DNA of 9,581 nucleotides from Eubacteriales bacterium. Lineage in GTDB: Bacteria > Bacillota > Clostridia > Oscillospirales > Acutalibacteraceae. Each line of letters opens with the position of its first letter. Position 1 is the first letter of the stretch. The stretch is from contig JAUMXP010000045.1 of the NCBI GenBank assembly GCA_030529125.1, positions 1 to 9,581 on the forward strand, given 5' to 3'. A program made the position numbers and the translations under genes. This document shows, one piece after another, positions 1 through 6,157 of the stretch. A model generated the notes under the pieces. That model was given only the letters and a program-made list of their open reading frames with translations, did no database searches and had not been told where the DNA came from.

Positions 1-1
1 G

Positions 2-544
2 TATATTTTCTCTGTTGCTATTGAAGTTACAAGACATATTAAGAGCAAGGATCAGGTTGAGATTATTACAGATTCAGATAAAGAAGAGTACAATGAACTA
101 GACGACACTGATAATGATATTATTAATGCTATTGCTAATTCTGTAACAAATGGTAATAACCCTGATGAAGAAGTTACTGATGTTCCTAAAGTCGGATATA
201 ATAACGAGAATTTTGCTATTGATGACCAAGTTTTCATTGAGGTGGCACAGGCTTCTTTGAATAGCGAAATTACTGATGATTATATCAGAGATGTTGATAC
301 AAGTGACTTTATTTACGGTGCTCCACCATCAGATGATGATTTTGTTCTTCCTGTTGGTTTTGATGGTGAGTCTGACGATGAGCTTCCTACTGGTACTTAT
401 GATGAGTCTGTTGATATGTATATTACTAAATCAGACAGCACTTACGATACACAGGAGTACGAAGTAAGCGATGAGGATGTAGATGAACAACTCGATAGAA
501 TTGATAAGCTCATTCTTGAAATTACTGAAGAAGAGTTTAAGTAA
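2..544 (+). CDS. C-terminal part of a highly acidic protein of unknown function (5' end outside window)
   Basis: The frame is open from the first bases of the window to a TAA at 542-544, giving 180 visible residues, so this is the tail of a longer gene. Internal GTG and ATG codons, such as GTG at 242, are not needed as starts. The first visible residues (about IFSVAIEVTRHI) are moderately hydrophobic and could be the edge of a membrane segment or folded domain. The rest is low-complexity and strongly acidic. By hand count about 52 of 180 residues are Asp or Glu against about 10 Lys or Arg, with clusters such as PPSDDDFVLP and GESDDELP and a Glu-rich end (EITEEEFK). I recognise no domain. It could be the disordered acidic cytoplasmic tail of a membrane protein or an acidic secreted linker. 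A strong terminator follows immediately, so it ends its transcription unit. That it is a real coding region is fairly sure; its function is unknown. Confidence 0.75.
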   Translation, partial: YIFSVAIEVTRHIKSKDQVEIITDSDKEEYNELDDTDNDIINAIANSVTNGNNPDEEVTDVPKVGYNNENFAIDDQVFIEVAQASLNSEITDDYIRDVDTSDFIYGAPPSDDDFVLPVGFDGESDDELPTGTYDESVDMYITKSDSTYDTQEYEVSDEDVDEQLDRIDKLILEITEEEFK

Positions 545-548
545 TCAT

Positions 549-580
549 AATGAGCGGTGTATTCCGCTCATTTTACTTTT
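549..580 (+). terminator. Intrinsic terminator after the acidic-protein gene
   Basis: A 9-bp perfect stem, AATGAGCGG (549-557) with CCGCTCATT (564-572), closes a 6-nt loop (TGTATT) and is followed by a T-rich tract interrupted by AC (TTTACTTTT). It begins 4 nt after the stop codon. It separates this transcription unit from the leucine-rich-repeat gene, whose start is 28 nt beyond the tract. Confidence 0.85.
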
Positions 581-607
581 AAGATGTTTATGTATAGGAA
601 TGGTTGT

Positions 608-2011
608 ATGAAAAAACTATTTACTGTTTTTTGCGTTATTTTCATTCTTGTTTGTATGATACCTGTTATCCCTGCTTTTTCTGCTGATGCAGATTATGTG
701 GTTGATGACGGCATACTCACAGATTATGTCGGTTCAGATACTGACATTGTGATACCGTCTGATGTTAAGGGTATCGCTGATAACGCTTTTGCAGATAATA
801 CTCAAATTAAATCTGTCAAGCTTCATAATGATGTTTATTCCATAGGGGATAAGGCTTTTTACGGTTGCACATCGCTTAATACTGTGAGCGGTGGTAACTC
901 TGTATCTTATGTAGGTGCGCTGGCTTTTGCTGATACACCATATCTGAATGATAGCACAGAGGATTTTCTAACTATCGGTTCAGTGCTTATTTCATGTAAC
1001 GCTGATGACGCTTCTGTTAATTTGCCTTCTGAGATTACCGCAATATCAGCTTATGCGTTTTTGAGAAACAAAACTGTGACATCATTCACTGCAGGTGATA
1101 ATCTGAGAATTATTGGCGAGGGTGCGTTTTATGAGTGCAGTTCTCTTTCTGAGATTGATGTTAAGAGCTCTGTTTCCTATATCGGACCTGATGCTTTTTA
1201 TGGTACAAAATGGCTTTCTTCTCAAACCGGTTATTCAGTTTTAGGTGATGGTATTCTTGTTTCTTACAAAGGCTCTGATACAGCACTCGCGATTCCGCAA
1301 ACAGTGCGACAGATAGCACCTAACGCTTTTTATAATAATACTACCGTTAAGTCTGTTGATATACCATCATCTGTGTTCAGTATTTTTGAACGAGCATTTA
1401 TGGGATGTAGTAATCTTCAGTCAGTTACATTCAACGACGGACTTGTTATGATAGGCGAGGAAGCTTTTGCTAATTGTACAGCGCTTAACAGCGTCAGAAC
1501 TCCTGCATCACTACAGATAATCGGCAAAGGTGCGTTTATTAATTGCTCTAAGTTAAACACTGCTTATTTATGCGGTGATAACCTTTCGATTGAGTATGGA
1601 GCATTTGCAAACTGCACATCTCTCGAGATTGCTATGATGTCTGCTGATACATCAGCTGTCAGAGAAAAGGTGTTCGCAAATAATCCTGCACTTAAAGCTG
1701 TATCAGTACCTGAACAGGTTATTATGATTTCTGCTGATACTTTCACAGGTAGCTCGGACGTTGCTGTTGTATGTGAAGAAGATAGCTTTGCTCATTCTTC
1801 TCTTGTTAACAGCTGTAAAGTTTCTTTGTCGGGAGATGTTAATATTAATGGTGGTGTAGAGATTGTCGATGCTACATTGATTCAGACTCATACAGCCAAT
1901 ATCAACGATCTTTTGACTGAGCAATTTCCTTATGCAGATGTTGACTTTGATACTAACATTACTGTCTTAGATGCTACACGTATTCAGCGTAAACTTGCAA
2001 AATTGATTTAA
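608..2011 (+). CDS. Secreted BspA-type leucine-rich-repeat protein with C-terminal type I dockerin
   Basis: A 467-residue exported protein. The ATG at 608 is chosen because AGGAA (596-600) lies 7 nt upstream and the product begins with a typical signal peptide: MKK, then a hydrophobic core to about residue 24, with likely cleavage after residue 26 or 28. An in-frame GTG at 557 would overlap the preceding terminator and bury the signal peptide. Residues ~30-390 hold about a dozen BspA/LRR_5-type repeats of the pattern I..AF..C..L..V. Residues ~410-467 form a dockerin. The first calcium loop has D410, N412, N414, G416 and D421; the second has D444, D446, D448, N450 and D455. Each is followed by a DAT.IQ helix, as in type I dockerins. 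Family knowledge says dockerins bind cohesins on scaffoldins, so this protein is probably docked on a cellulosome-like or cell-surface complex. LRR_5 repeats usually mediate binding rather than catalysis. No enzyme domain is visible. The ligand is unknown. Confidence 0.9.
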   Translation: MKKLFTVFCVIFILVCMIPVIPAFSADADYVVDDGILTDYVGSDTDIVIPSDVKGIADNAFADNTQIKSVKLHNDVYSIGDKAFYGCTSLNTVSGGNSVSYVGALAFADTPYLNDSTEDFLTIGSVLISCNADDASVNLPSEITAISAYAFLRNKTVTSFTAGDNLRIIGEGAFYECSSLSEIDVKSSVSYIGPDAFYGTKWLSSQTGYSVLGDGILVSYKGSDTALAIPQTVRQIAPNAFYNNTTVKSVDIPSSVFSIFERAFMGCSNLQSVTFNDGLVMIGEEAFANCTALNSVRTPASLQIIGKGAFINCSKLNTAYLCGDNLSIEYGAFANCTSLEIAMMSADTSAVREKVFANNPALKAVSVPEQVIMISADTFTGSSDVAVVCEEDSFAHSSLVNSCKVSLSGDVNINGGVEIVDATLIQTHTANINDLLTEQFPYADVDFDTNITVLDATRIQRKLAKLI

Positions 2012-2019
2012 ATTTGTCG

Positions 2020-2048
2020 TTGACACTTTTGTTTTAAAGTGTTATATT
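2020..2048 (+). promoter_or_regulatory. Sigma-A promoter of the thrS leader
   Basis: A perfect -35 box TTGACA (2020-2025) is followed, after a 17-nt spacer, by TATATT (2043-2048) as the -10 box. Transcription should start near 2055, just ahead of the T-box stem I. The promoter begins only 9 nt after the stop of the dockerin gene. Confidence 0.88.
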
Positions 2049-2054
2049 AGATAC

Positions 2055-2290
2055 AATATTTATCGTTGATAAGGACAATGCCTTATTGATTTGTGTTTCC
2101 AGAGAGTCGCCTGTTTGCTGTGATGGCGATAACACCACACTAAGGATACCACCTTTGAGATTGCGCAGGAAATGGCGCGACGGTTGATCGCGATATAGAT
2201 CTAACGAGGGTTTATACCAAAATTAGGTGGAACCACGGCTATGTTTTATGTCGTCCTAATATTCTATCAAGGAATATTAGGACGTTTTTT
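2055..2290 (+). promoter_or_regulatory. T-box riboswitch (threonine) controlling thrS
   Basis: A tRNA-sensing leader that lets thrS be transcribed when uncharged tRNA-Thr accumulates. In stem I, AAGG (2071-2074) can pair with CCTT (2152-2155), and CCTTA (2081-2085) with TAAGG (2141-2145). This leaves an internal specifier loop with ACC (2148-2150), a threonine codon, followed by A2151. Above it are GTGTT (2093-2097) with AACAC (2131-2135), the conserved AGAGAG (2101-2106), and TCGCC (2107-2111) with GGCGA (2125-2129). A stem III candidate is CGCGA (2176-2180) with TCGCG (2188-2192). In the antiterminator, ATTAGG (2222-2227) pairs with CCTAAT (2255-2260) and ACGGC (2235-2239) with GTCGT (2250-2254). 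Between them is the 7-nt bulge UGGAACC, whose UGGA would pair with the NCCA end of uncharged tRNA. The competing terminator follows. The assignment is very secure; the stem drawings are mine by eye. Confidence 0.96.
2252..2290 (+). terminator. Regulated terminator of the threonine T-box
   Basis: A 13-bp perfect stem, CGTCCTAATATTC (2252-2264) with GAATATTAGGACG (2272-2284), closes a 7-nt loop and is followed by six T (2285-2290). Its 5' strand contains CCTAAT and part of GTCGT, which the antiterminator also uses, so the two structures exclude each other. Confidence 0.95.
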
Positions 2291-2321
2291 ATTAAGTACA
2301 TTTTTATTAGGAGAGATAATT

Positions 2322-4265
2322 ATGATAAATGTAGAGTTAAAAGGCGGAGTTATCCGCGAGTATGATGAGAATATCACAGCAGCCGAAGTTGCTAAGTCTA
2401 TCGGTGCAGGTTTATATAAATCTGTTTGTGCTGCTAAAATCGATGGTGCACTTTGCGATTTGCGTACACCACTTACTAAGGACTGCAAGCTTGAGCTTTT
2501 AACATTTGATGATGAAGAAGGCAAGAAGGCTTTCTGGCATACAACATCACACATCCTTGCTCAGGCTGTAAAGAGAGTTTTCCCACAGGCTAAGTTTGCT
2601 ATCGGCCCTGCTATTGACGATGGCTTCTACTACGATTTTGATGTTGAAAAACCATTCACAACAGAAGATATCGAAAAGATAGAAAAAGAAATGAAAGCAA
2701 TAGTTAAGTCAGGTCTTGAAATTGAGAGATTTGAACTTGAGCCTGAAAAGGCTATTGAGATGCTCAACGAGATGGGCGAACCATACAAGGTAGAGCTTGC
2801 ATCTGAGCACGCTGACAAAGGTGAGCCTATCAGCTTCTACAAGCAGGGCGAGTTTACTGATCTTTGCGCAGGTCCTCACCTTATGAGCGTTGCTCCTGTC
2901 AAGGCTATCAAACTCACAAACTGCACTGGTGCATACTGGCGCGGTGACGCTAAGAACGCTCAGCTTTGCCGTGTATATGGTATTTCTTTCCCTAAGGCAT
3001 CAATGCTTGAGGAATATTTAGTAATGCAGGAAGAAGCTCTTAAACGTGACCATAACAAACTCGGTCGTGAGCTTGAGCTCTTCACAACATCACCACTTAT
3101 CGGTCAGGGCTTACCAATTATGCTTCCAAAGGGTGCTCGTATTATTCAGCTTTTACAGCGTTTTGTTGAAGATTTAGAGCAGGCTAACGGCTGGCAGCTT
3201 ACAAAAACACCTTTAATGGCTAAGTCAGATTTGTATAAACTCAGTGGTCACTGGGGACATTACAAGGATGGTATGTTTGTTTTAGGTGACGAAGAAAAAG
3301 ATGACGAAGTTTTTGCTCTTCGTCCTATGACTTGTCCGTTCCAGTATCAGGCATATTTAAATCGTGGTCGTTCATACCGTGACCTTCCAATGAGACTCAA
3401 TGAAACATCCACACTCTTCAGAAACGAAGCAAGTGGCGAGATGCACGGCCTTATCCGTGTTCGTCAGTTCACAATTTCTGAAGGTCACCTAATGTGTACA
3501 CCTGAACAGCTTGAAGACGAGTTCAAGCACTGCTTAGAGCTTGCTATCTACTGCTTGAAGACACTCGGTCTTTACGAAGATGTATCATATCGTTTCTCAC
3601 AGTGGGATCCATCTGACAGAGAAAAGTACATCGGTACACAAGAACAGTGGGATGAAGCTCAGGGAATTATGGGCAAGATTCTCGATCATCTCGAGATTCC
3701 TTATAAAATCGGTATCGGCGAAGCTGCTTTCTATGGTCCTAAGCTTGATATTCAGATCAAGAATGTATTTGGTAAGGAAGATACTCTTATCACAATCCAG
3801 GTTGACCAGATGCTCGCTGAAAAATTCGGTATGGAATATGTAGACAAAGACGGCGTTAAGAAAAATCCTTACATTATCCATAGAACATCTCTCGGTTGCT
3901 ATGAGAGAACTTTAGCACTTCTTATTGAGAAGTATGCTGGTGCATTCCCAATGTGGCTTGCTCCTGTTCAGGTTAAGCTCTTACCAATCGCTGACAGACA
4001 CCTTGATTATATCTACGAGGTTAAGAAGGCGCTTGAGAAGAAGGGTATGCGTGTTGAGATTGATGATAGATCAGAGAAGATCGGTTTCAAAATCAGAGAA
4101 GCACAGCTGCAGAAGGTTCCATACATGATTCTTGTTGGTGACAAGGACATCGAAAATAATACAGTTTCTGTCAGAGACAGAAAAGAGGGTGACCTCGGTG
4201 CAATGAAACTTGAAGATTTCATCGCAAAAGCTATGGAAGAAATTGAAACAAAGCTTATAAAATAA
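2322..4265 (+). CDS. thrS: Threonyl-tRNA synthetase
   Basis: Class II aminoacyl-tRNA synthetase that charges tRNA-Thr with threonine in the cytoplasm; 647 residues, normal for the family. The start at 2322 is supported by AGGAGA (2309-2314). An in-frame ATG at 2241 lies inside the T-box and is rejected. Domains in order: TGS (~1-61); the second additional/editing domain with H73-x3-H77 and D180-L-C182, the same numbers as I recall for the E. coli editing site; a catalytic core with zinc ligands C338, H389 and H520 (E. coli C334, H385, H511); motif 2 around FRNEASGEMHG; motif 3 around TSLGCYERTLALLIE; and an anticodon-binding domain from WLAPVQVKLLP to the end. The active-site segment reads TISEGH389 where E. 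coli has TQDDAH, so this is a divergent bacterial subtype. Transcription is set by the T-box upstream. The VanY-like gene follows after 21 nt, probably in the same mRNA. Confidence 0.98.
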   Translation: MINVELKGGVIREYDENITAAEVAKSIGAGLYKSVCAAKIDGALCDLRTPLTKDCKLELLTFDDEEGKKAFWHTTSHILAQAVKRVFPQAKFAIGPAIDDGFYYDFDVEKPFTTEDIEKIEKEMKAIVKSGLEIERFELEPEKAIEMLNEMGEPYKVELASEHADKGEPISFYKQGEFTDLCAGPHLMSVAPVKAIKLTNCTGAYWRGDAKNAQLCRVYGISFPKASMLEEYLVMQEEALKRDHNKLGRELELFTTSPLIGQGLPIMLPKGARIIQLLQRFVEDLEQANGWQLTKTPLMAKSDLYKLSGHWGHYKDGMFVLGDEEKDDEVFALRPMTCPFQYQAYLNRGRSYRDLPMRLNETSTLFRNEASGEMHGLIRVRQFTISEGHLMCTPEQLEDEFKHCLELAIYCLKTLGLYEDVSYRFSQWDPSDREKYIGTQEQWDEAQGIMGKILDHLEIPYKIGIGEAAFYGPKLDIQIKNVFGKEDTLITIQVDQMLAEKFGMEYVDKDGVKKNPYIIHRTSLGCYERTLALLIEKYAGAFPMWLAPVQVKLLPIADRHLDYIYEVKKALEKKGMRVEIDDRSEKIGFKIREAQLQKVPYMILVGDKDIENNTVSVRDRKEGDLGAMKLEDFIAKAMEEIETKLIK

Positions 4266-4274
4266 TTACTAAAC

Positions 4275-4280
4275 GGAGGT
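4275..4280 (+). promoter_or_regulatory. Ribosome binding site deciding the TTG start at 4287
   Basis: GGAGGT (continuing GA) is a near-perfect Shine-Dalgarno sequence. There are 6 nt between it and TTG at 4287, whereas the next in-frame ATG at 4305 would be 24 nt away. It therefore supports the rare TTG start of the VanY-like gene. Confidence 0.85.
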
Positions 4281-4286
4281 GACCTC

Positions 4287-5078
4287 TTGAAAAAGAAATC
4301 AATAATGAAAGTATCAAGGGGTCGCCTTGAAGACGACAAACAAAAGAGCGAGGACAGCTACGAGTATCTGCGTGTATTGCGTATTATGATACCGCTGATT
4401 ATGATAGCAATACTTATTGTAGGCATTTATTTTGGCTATTTATCGTATAAAGATAATTTTGTTAATTTAAGGAATTCAGATACCCTAGTTGCTTCTACAG
4501 AGCCGGAATTTAGTGATGAAGAAAAAGCATATCTTCTGAAAATTGTAAACTCTGGTAGACCGGTTGATGCGTCATTTGTACCTGAGCTATCAGAGTATAA
4601 TGGGGTGCAGGTGAGCACACTTATGGTCGAAGACCTTGAAAATATGCTCAGTGACGCAAAAGAAGCTGGTATGAATATAGAGGTAACAAGCGGTTATATT
4701 TCTTATGAAGAACAAAGTGATGTTTATAACAAAGCTGTTAAGGATTACAAGAAAAAGAAGAAATGTTCAACTGTAAAAGCTGAGGCTGCTATTAAGAAAA
4801 CCACTCCTAATGCAGGTGAGTCAGAACAGCAGACAGGTCTGATTGTAGAACTTACAGCAGACACTAAAGGCAAATTTAAGAATTCTGCTGAATTCAGCTG
4901 GCTTATGAAAAACAGCGTCAACTACGGATTTGTACTTCGTTATCCTGATAAAGAGAACACAGGTGGTCTGTCGTATTCGCCGAATTTGTTCAGATATGTA
5001 GGAGAAGAAAACGCTTTTTCCATGCGTGCATACAATATGAATCTTGACGAATATGTGCAGTATTTGAACGCTCAGTAA
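4287..5078 (+). CDS. Membrane-anchored VanY-like (peptidase M15) protein lacking catalytic residues
   Basis: A 263-residue protein starting at TTG. Residues 1-32 are charged and cytoplasmic, 33-53 form one membrane anchor, and ~80-263 form an extracellular domain that aligns by eye with VanY-type D,D-/L,D-carboxypeptidases, zinc enzymes that trim peptidoglycan stem peptides. Family landmarks remain: SGY (135-137), the S-E-x-Q-T-G-L core (179-185), NYGFVLRYP, GG.SYSPN.FRYVG, and a final LDEYVQYL. The key residues do not. The SxHxxGxAxD motif reads SEQQTGLIVE (zinc His is Q181, zinc Asp is E188). The EPWHFRY motif reads SPNLFRY (catalytic Glu is S231, zinc His is L234). The usual Arg of SGYRS is I138. 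The frame is open throughout, so this is a probable pseudoenzyme rather than a decayed gene. It may bind peptidoglycan or regulate an active hydrolase; that is inference. A Lys-rich stretch (five in a row near residue 157) precedes the motif. It follows thrS by 21 nt without a terminator, so it probably shares the T-box control. Confidence 0.85.
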   Translation: MKKKSIMKVSRGRLEDDKQKSEDSYEYLRVLRIMIPLIMIAILIVGIYFGYLSYKDNFVNLRNSDTLVASTEPEFSDEEKAYLLKIVNSGRPVDASFVPELSEYNGVQVSTLMVEDLENMLSDAKEAGMNIEVTSGYISYEEQSDVYNKAVKDYKKKKKCSTVKAEAAIKKTTPNAGESEQQTGLIVELTADTKGKFKNSAEFSWLMKNSVNYGFVLRYPDKENTGGLSYSPNLFRYVGEENAFSMRAYNMNLDEYVQYLNAQ

Positions 5079-5096
5079 GAAAAAATAAAAAAACAC

Positions 5097-5125
5097 TTGC
5101 TTTTTAAAATGTTTTATAGTATAAT
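5097..5125 (+). promoter_or_regulatory. Sigma-A promoter of rpmE
   Basis: TTGCTT (5097-5102) and a perfect TATAAT (5120-5125) are separated by 17 nt, in an A/T-rich context. Transcription should start near 5132, giving a short leader of about 36 nt before rpmE. No clear terminator separates it from the VanY-like gene, so read-through from thrS is also possible. Confidence 0.82.
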
Positions 5126-5167
5126 CCATTTGTTATATTACGGTTTCAGCGAAAGAGGTGAACATCA

Positions 5168-5374
5168 ATGAAGGAAAGTATCCATCCAAATTATGAGAAG
5201 ACAACAATTACTTGCGCATGCGGTAATGTAATCGAGACAGGTTCAACTAAGAAAGACATCCGTGTTGAAATTTGTTCTAAATGCCACCCATTCTTCACAG
5301 GAAAGCAGAAGCTCGTTGATACCGGCGGACGTGTTGACAGATTTAAGAAGCGTTTCGGTATGGAAGAGAAATAA
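5168..5374 (+). CDS. rpmE: 50S ribosomal protein L31 (zinc-binding form)
   Basis: A 68-residue large-subunit ribosomal protein that bridges the subunits near the central protuberance. The start ATG at 5168 is preceded by AGAGGTG (5154-5160). The N-terminus MKESIHPNY and the C-x-C (C16, C18) and C-x-x-C (C36, C39) pairs mark the zinc-containing (C+) type of L31, followed by the family HPFFTGKQK segment and a basic C-terminus. The length is normal. It has its own consensus promoter and a strong terminator, so it is probably transcribed alone, with some read-through into the next gene. In many bacteria a zinc-free paralogue replaces this form under zinc starvation; none is visible here. Confidence 0.97.
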   Translation: MKESIHPNYEKTTITCACGNVIETGSTKKDIRVEICSKCHPFFTGKQKLVDTGGRVDRFKKRFGMEEK

Positions 5375-5388
5375 TTATGTAATTGTTG

Positions 5389-5420
5389 AGGCGGTACTTT
5401 AGTACCGCCTGTTCTTTTAT
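5389..5420 (+). terminator. Intrinsic terminator after rpmE
   Basis: A 9-bp GC-rich stem, AGGCGGTAC (5389-5397) with GTACCGCCT (5402-5410), has a 4-nt loop TTTA and is followed by GTTCTTTTAT. It lies 14 nt after the rpmE stop and about 20 nt before the start of the next gene. Confidence 0.88.
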
Positions 5421-5427
5421 TAATGTT

Positions 5428-5433
5428 GAGGAG
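5428..5433 (+). promoter_or_regulatory. Ribosome binding site deciding the GTG start at 5440
   Basis: GAGGAG lies 6 nt ahead of GTG at 5440. The longer open frame back to TTG at 5383 would run through the rpmE terminator and has no comparable site, so the GTG is taken as the start. Confidence 0.8.
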
Positions 5434-5439
5434 TTTGTT

Positions 5440-6063
5440 GTGCAGACATATATCACTGTAAAAGGCTTTGATAATGACGAGTTTGTCGAGAGACGCTCTC
5501 GTTTCATAGGCTACATAAAGCACGTAGAAACCGAGAGAGAAGCCACTGATTTTATTGCCCAGATACGCTCTAAGCACTGGGATGCTACCCATAATGTATA
5601 TGCATACTGTCTTAGAGAGAACCAGGTCAAGCGTTATTCTGATGACAATGAGCCACAGGGTACTGCAGGTATTCCTGTGCTTGATGTACTGCAGAAAAAT
5701 AACGTCACTGATGTAGTAGTGGTCGTTACACGATATTTTGGCGGTGTTCTTTTGGGCGCAGGCGGACTTGTGCGTGCATATTCTCACGGTGCTTCAATAG
5801 CTCTCAAAAAGATCGGTATGGTTACTATGCAGCTTTGTAGCGAATGTGAGCTTACGTGCACCTATACGCAGTATGGCAAAATTCCTGCTACTATTGCGTC
5901 TTTTGACGGGGTAGTAGATGACAGCGAGTTTACTGATAACGTTAAGGTAAAATTCCACATTCCGTGCGACAATCTAAATAAGCTCAACGATGTTTTGTCT
6001 GAACTTACCTGCGGTGATTGTCAGGCTGAGGAGAAAAATACAAACTTTTTTGAACAAAAATAG
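5440..6063 (+). CDS. yigZ: YigZ/IMPACT family protein (UPF0029)
   Basis: A 207-residue soluble protein of the YigZ/IMPACT family, close to the usual bacterial length of about 205-215. The N-terminal UPF0029 domain starts with a strand pattern around FVERRSRFIGYI and A..HNVYAY, continues through SDDNEPQGTAGIPVL, and contains the family signature RYFGGVLLGAGGLVRAYS (Y at residue 99). From ~residue 135 to the end the sequence fits the small DUF1949 domain with a ferredoxin-like fold found in bacterial members. Eukaryotic IMPACT interacts with GCN1 in translational control. The bacterial role is not established and is not evident here. It sits between two terminators (5389-5420 and 6105-6157) and no consensus promoter is visible in the short gap, so it may depend on read-through from rpmE. 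Its position next to a ribosomal protein gene fits a translation-related role only loosely. Confidence 0.93.
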   Translation: MQTYITVKGFDNDEFVERRSRFIGYIKHVETEREATDFIAQIRSKHWDATHNVYAYCLRENQVKRYSDDNEPQGTAGIPVLDVLQKNNVTDVVVVVTRYFGGVLLGAGGLVRAYSHGASIALKKIGMVTMQLCSECELTCTYTQYGKIPATIASFDGVVDDSEFTDNVKVKFHIPCDNLNKLNDVLSELTCGDCQAEEKNTNFFEQK

Positions 6064-6104
6064 TATTGCTTTTTAGCTTTCTAAATAATAATTTGATAAT
6101 TAAT

Positions 6105-6157
6105 AACTGCGTAAATACATGTTTTTTGCGATTATTTATGCAGTTTTTTATTTTTTT
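6105..6157 (+). terminator. Intrinsic terminator after yigZ
   Basis: A 12-bp stem, AACTGCGTAAAT (6105-6116) with ATTTATGCAGTT (6134-6145), has one G-T pair and a 17-nt loop. The 3' arm runs into a long T-rich tract (6142-6157). The large loop makes it less classical than the others. It lies about 40 nt after the yigZ stop. Confidence 0.75.

Noticed and set aside
557..607. Upstream GTG start for the LRR-dockerin protein
   Set aside because: It falls inside the preceding terminator hairpin and would place 17 residues ahead of a classic signal peptide.
2241..2321. In-frame N-terminal extension of thrS from ATG at 2241
   Set aside because: It lies across the T-box antiterminator and terminator, has no good ribosome binding site, and adds residues absent from ThrRS proteins; ATG 2322 with AGGAGA fits the family.
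4745..4800. Lysine-rich stretch in the VanY-like gene as a sign of frameshift
   Set aside because: The reading frame continues into recognisable VanY motifs on both sides, so this is an in-frame basic insert, not a sequencing slip.
5079..5125. Terminator between the VanY-like gene and rpmE
   Set aside because: Only weak A/T pairings (AAAACA with TGTTTT) can be drawn and they overlap the rpmE promoter; no stable hairpin is visible.
5383..5439. Upstream TTG start for yigZ
   Set aside because: The codons run through the rpmE terminator stem and the extension matches nothing in the YigZ family.
5191..5787. 198-codon open frame on the minus strand across rpmE, its terminator and yigZ
   Set aside because: It is antisense to two well-supported genes, has no recognisable protein features or ribosome binding site, and includes the terminator palindrome.
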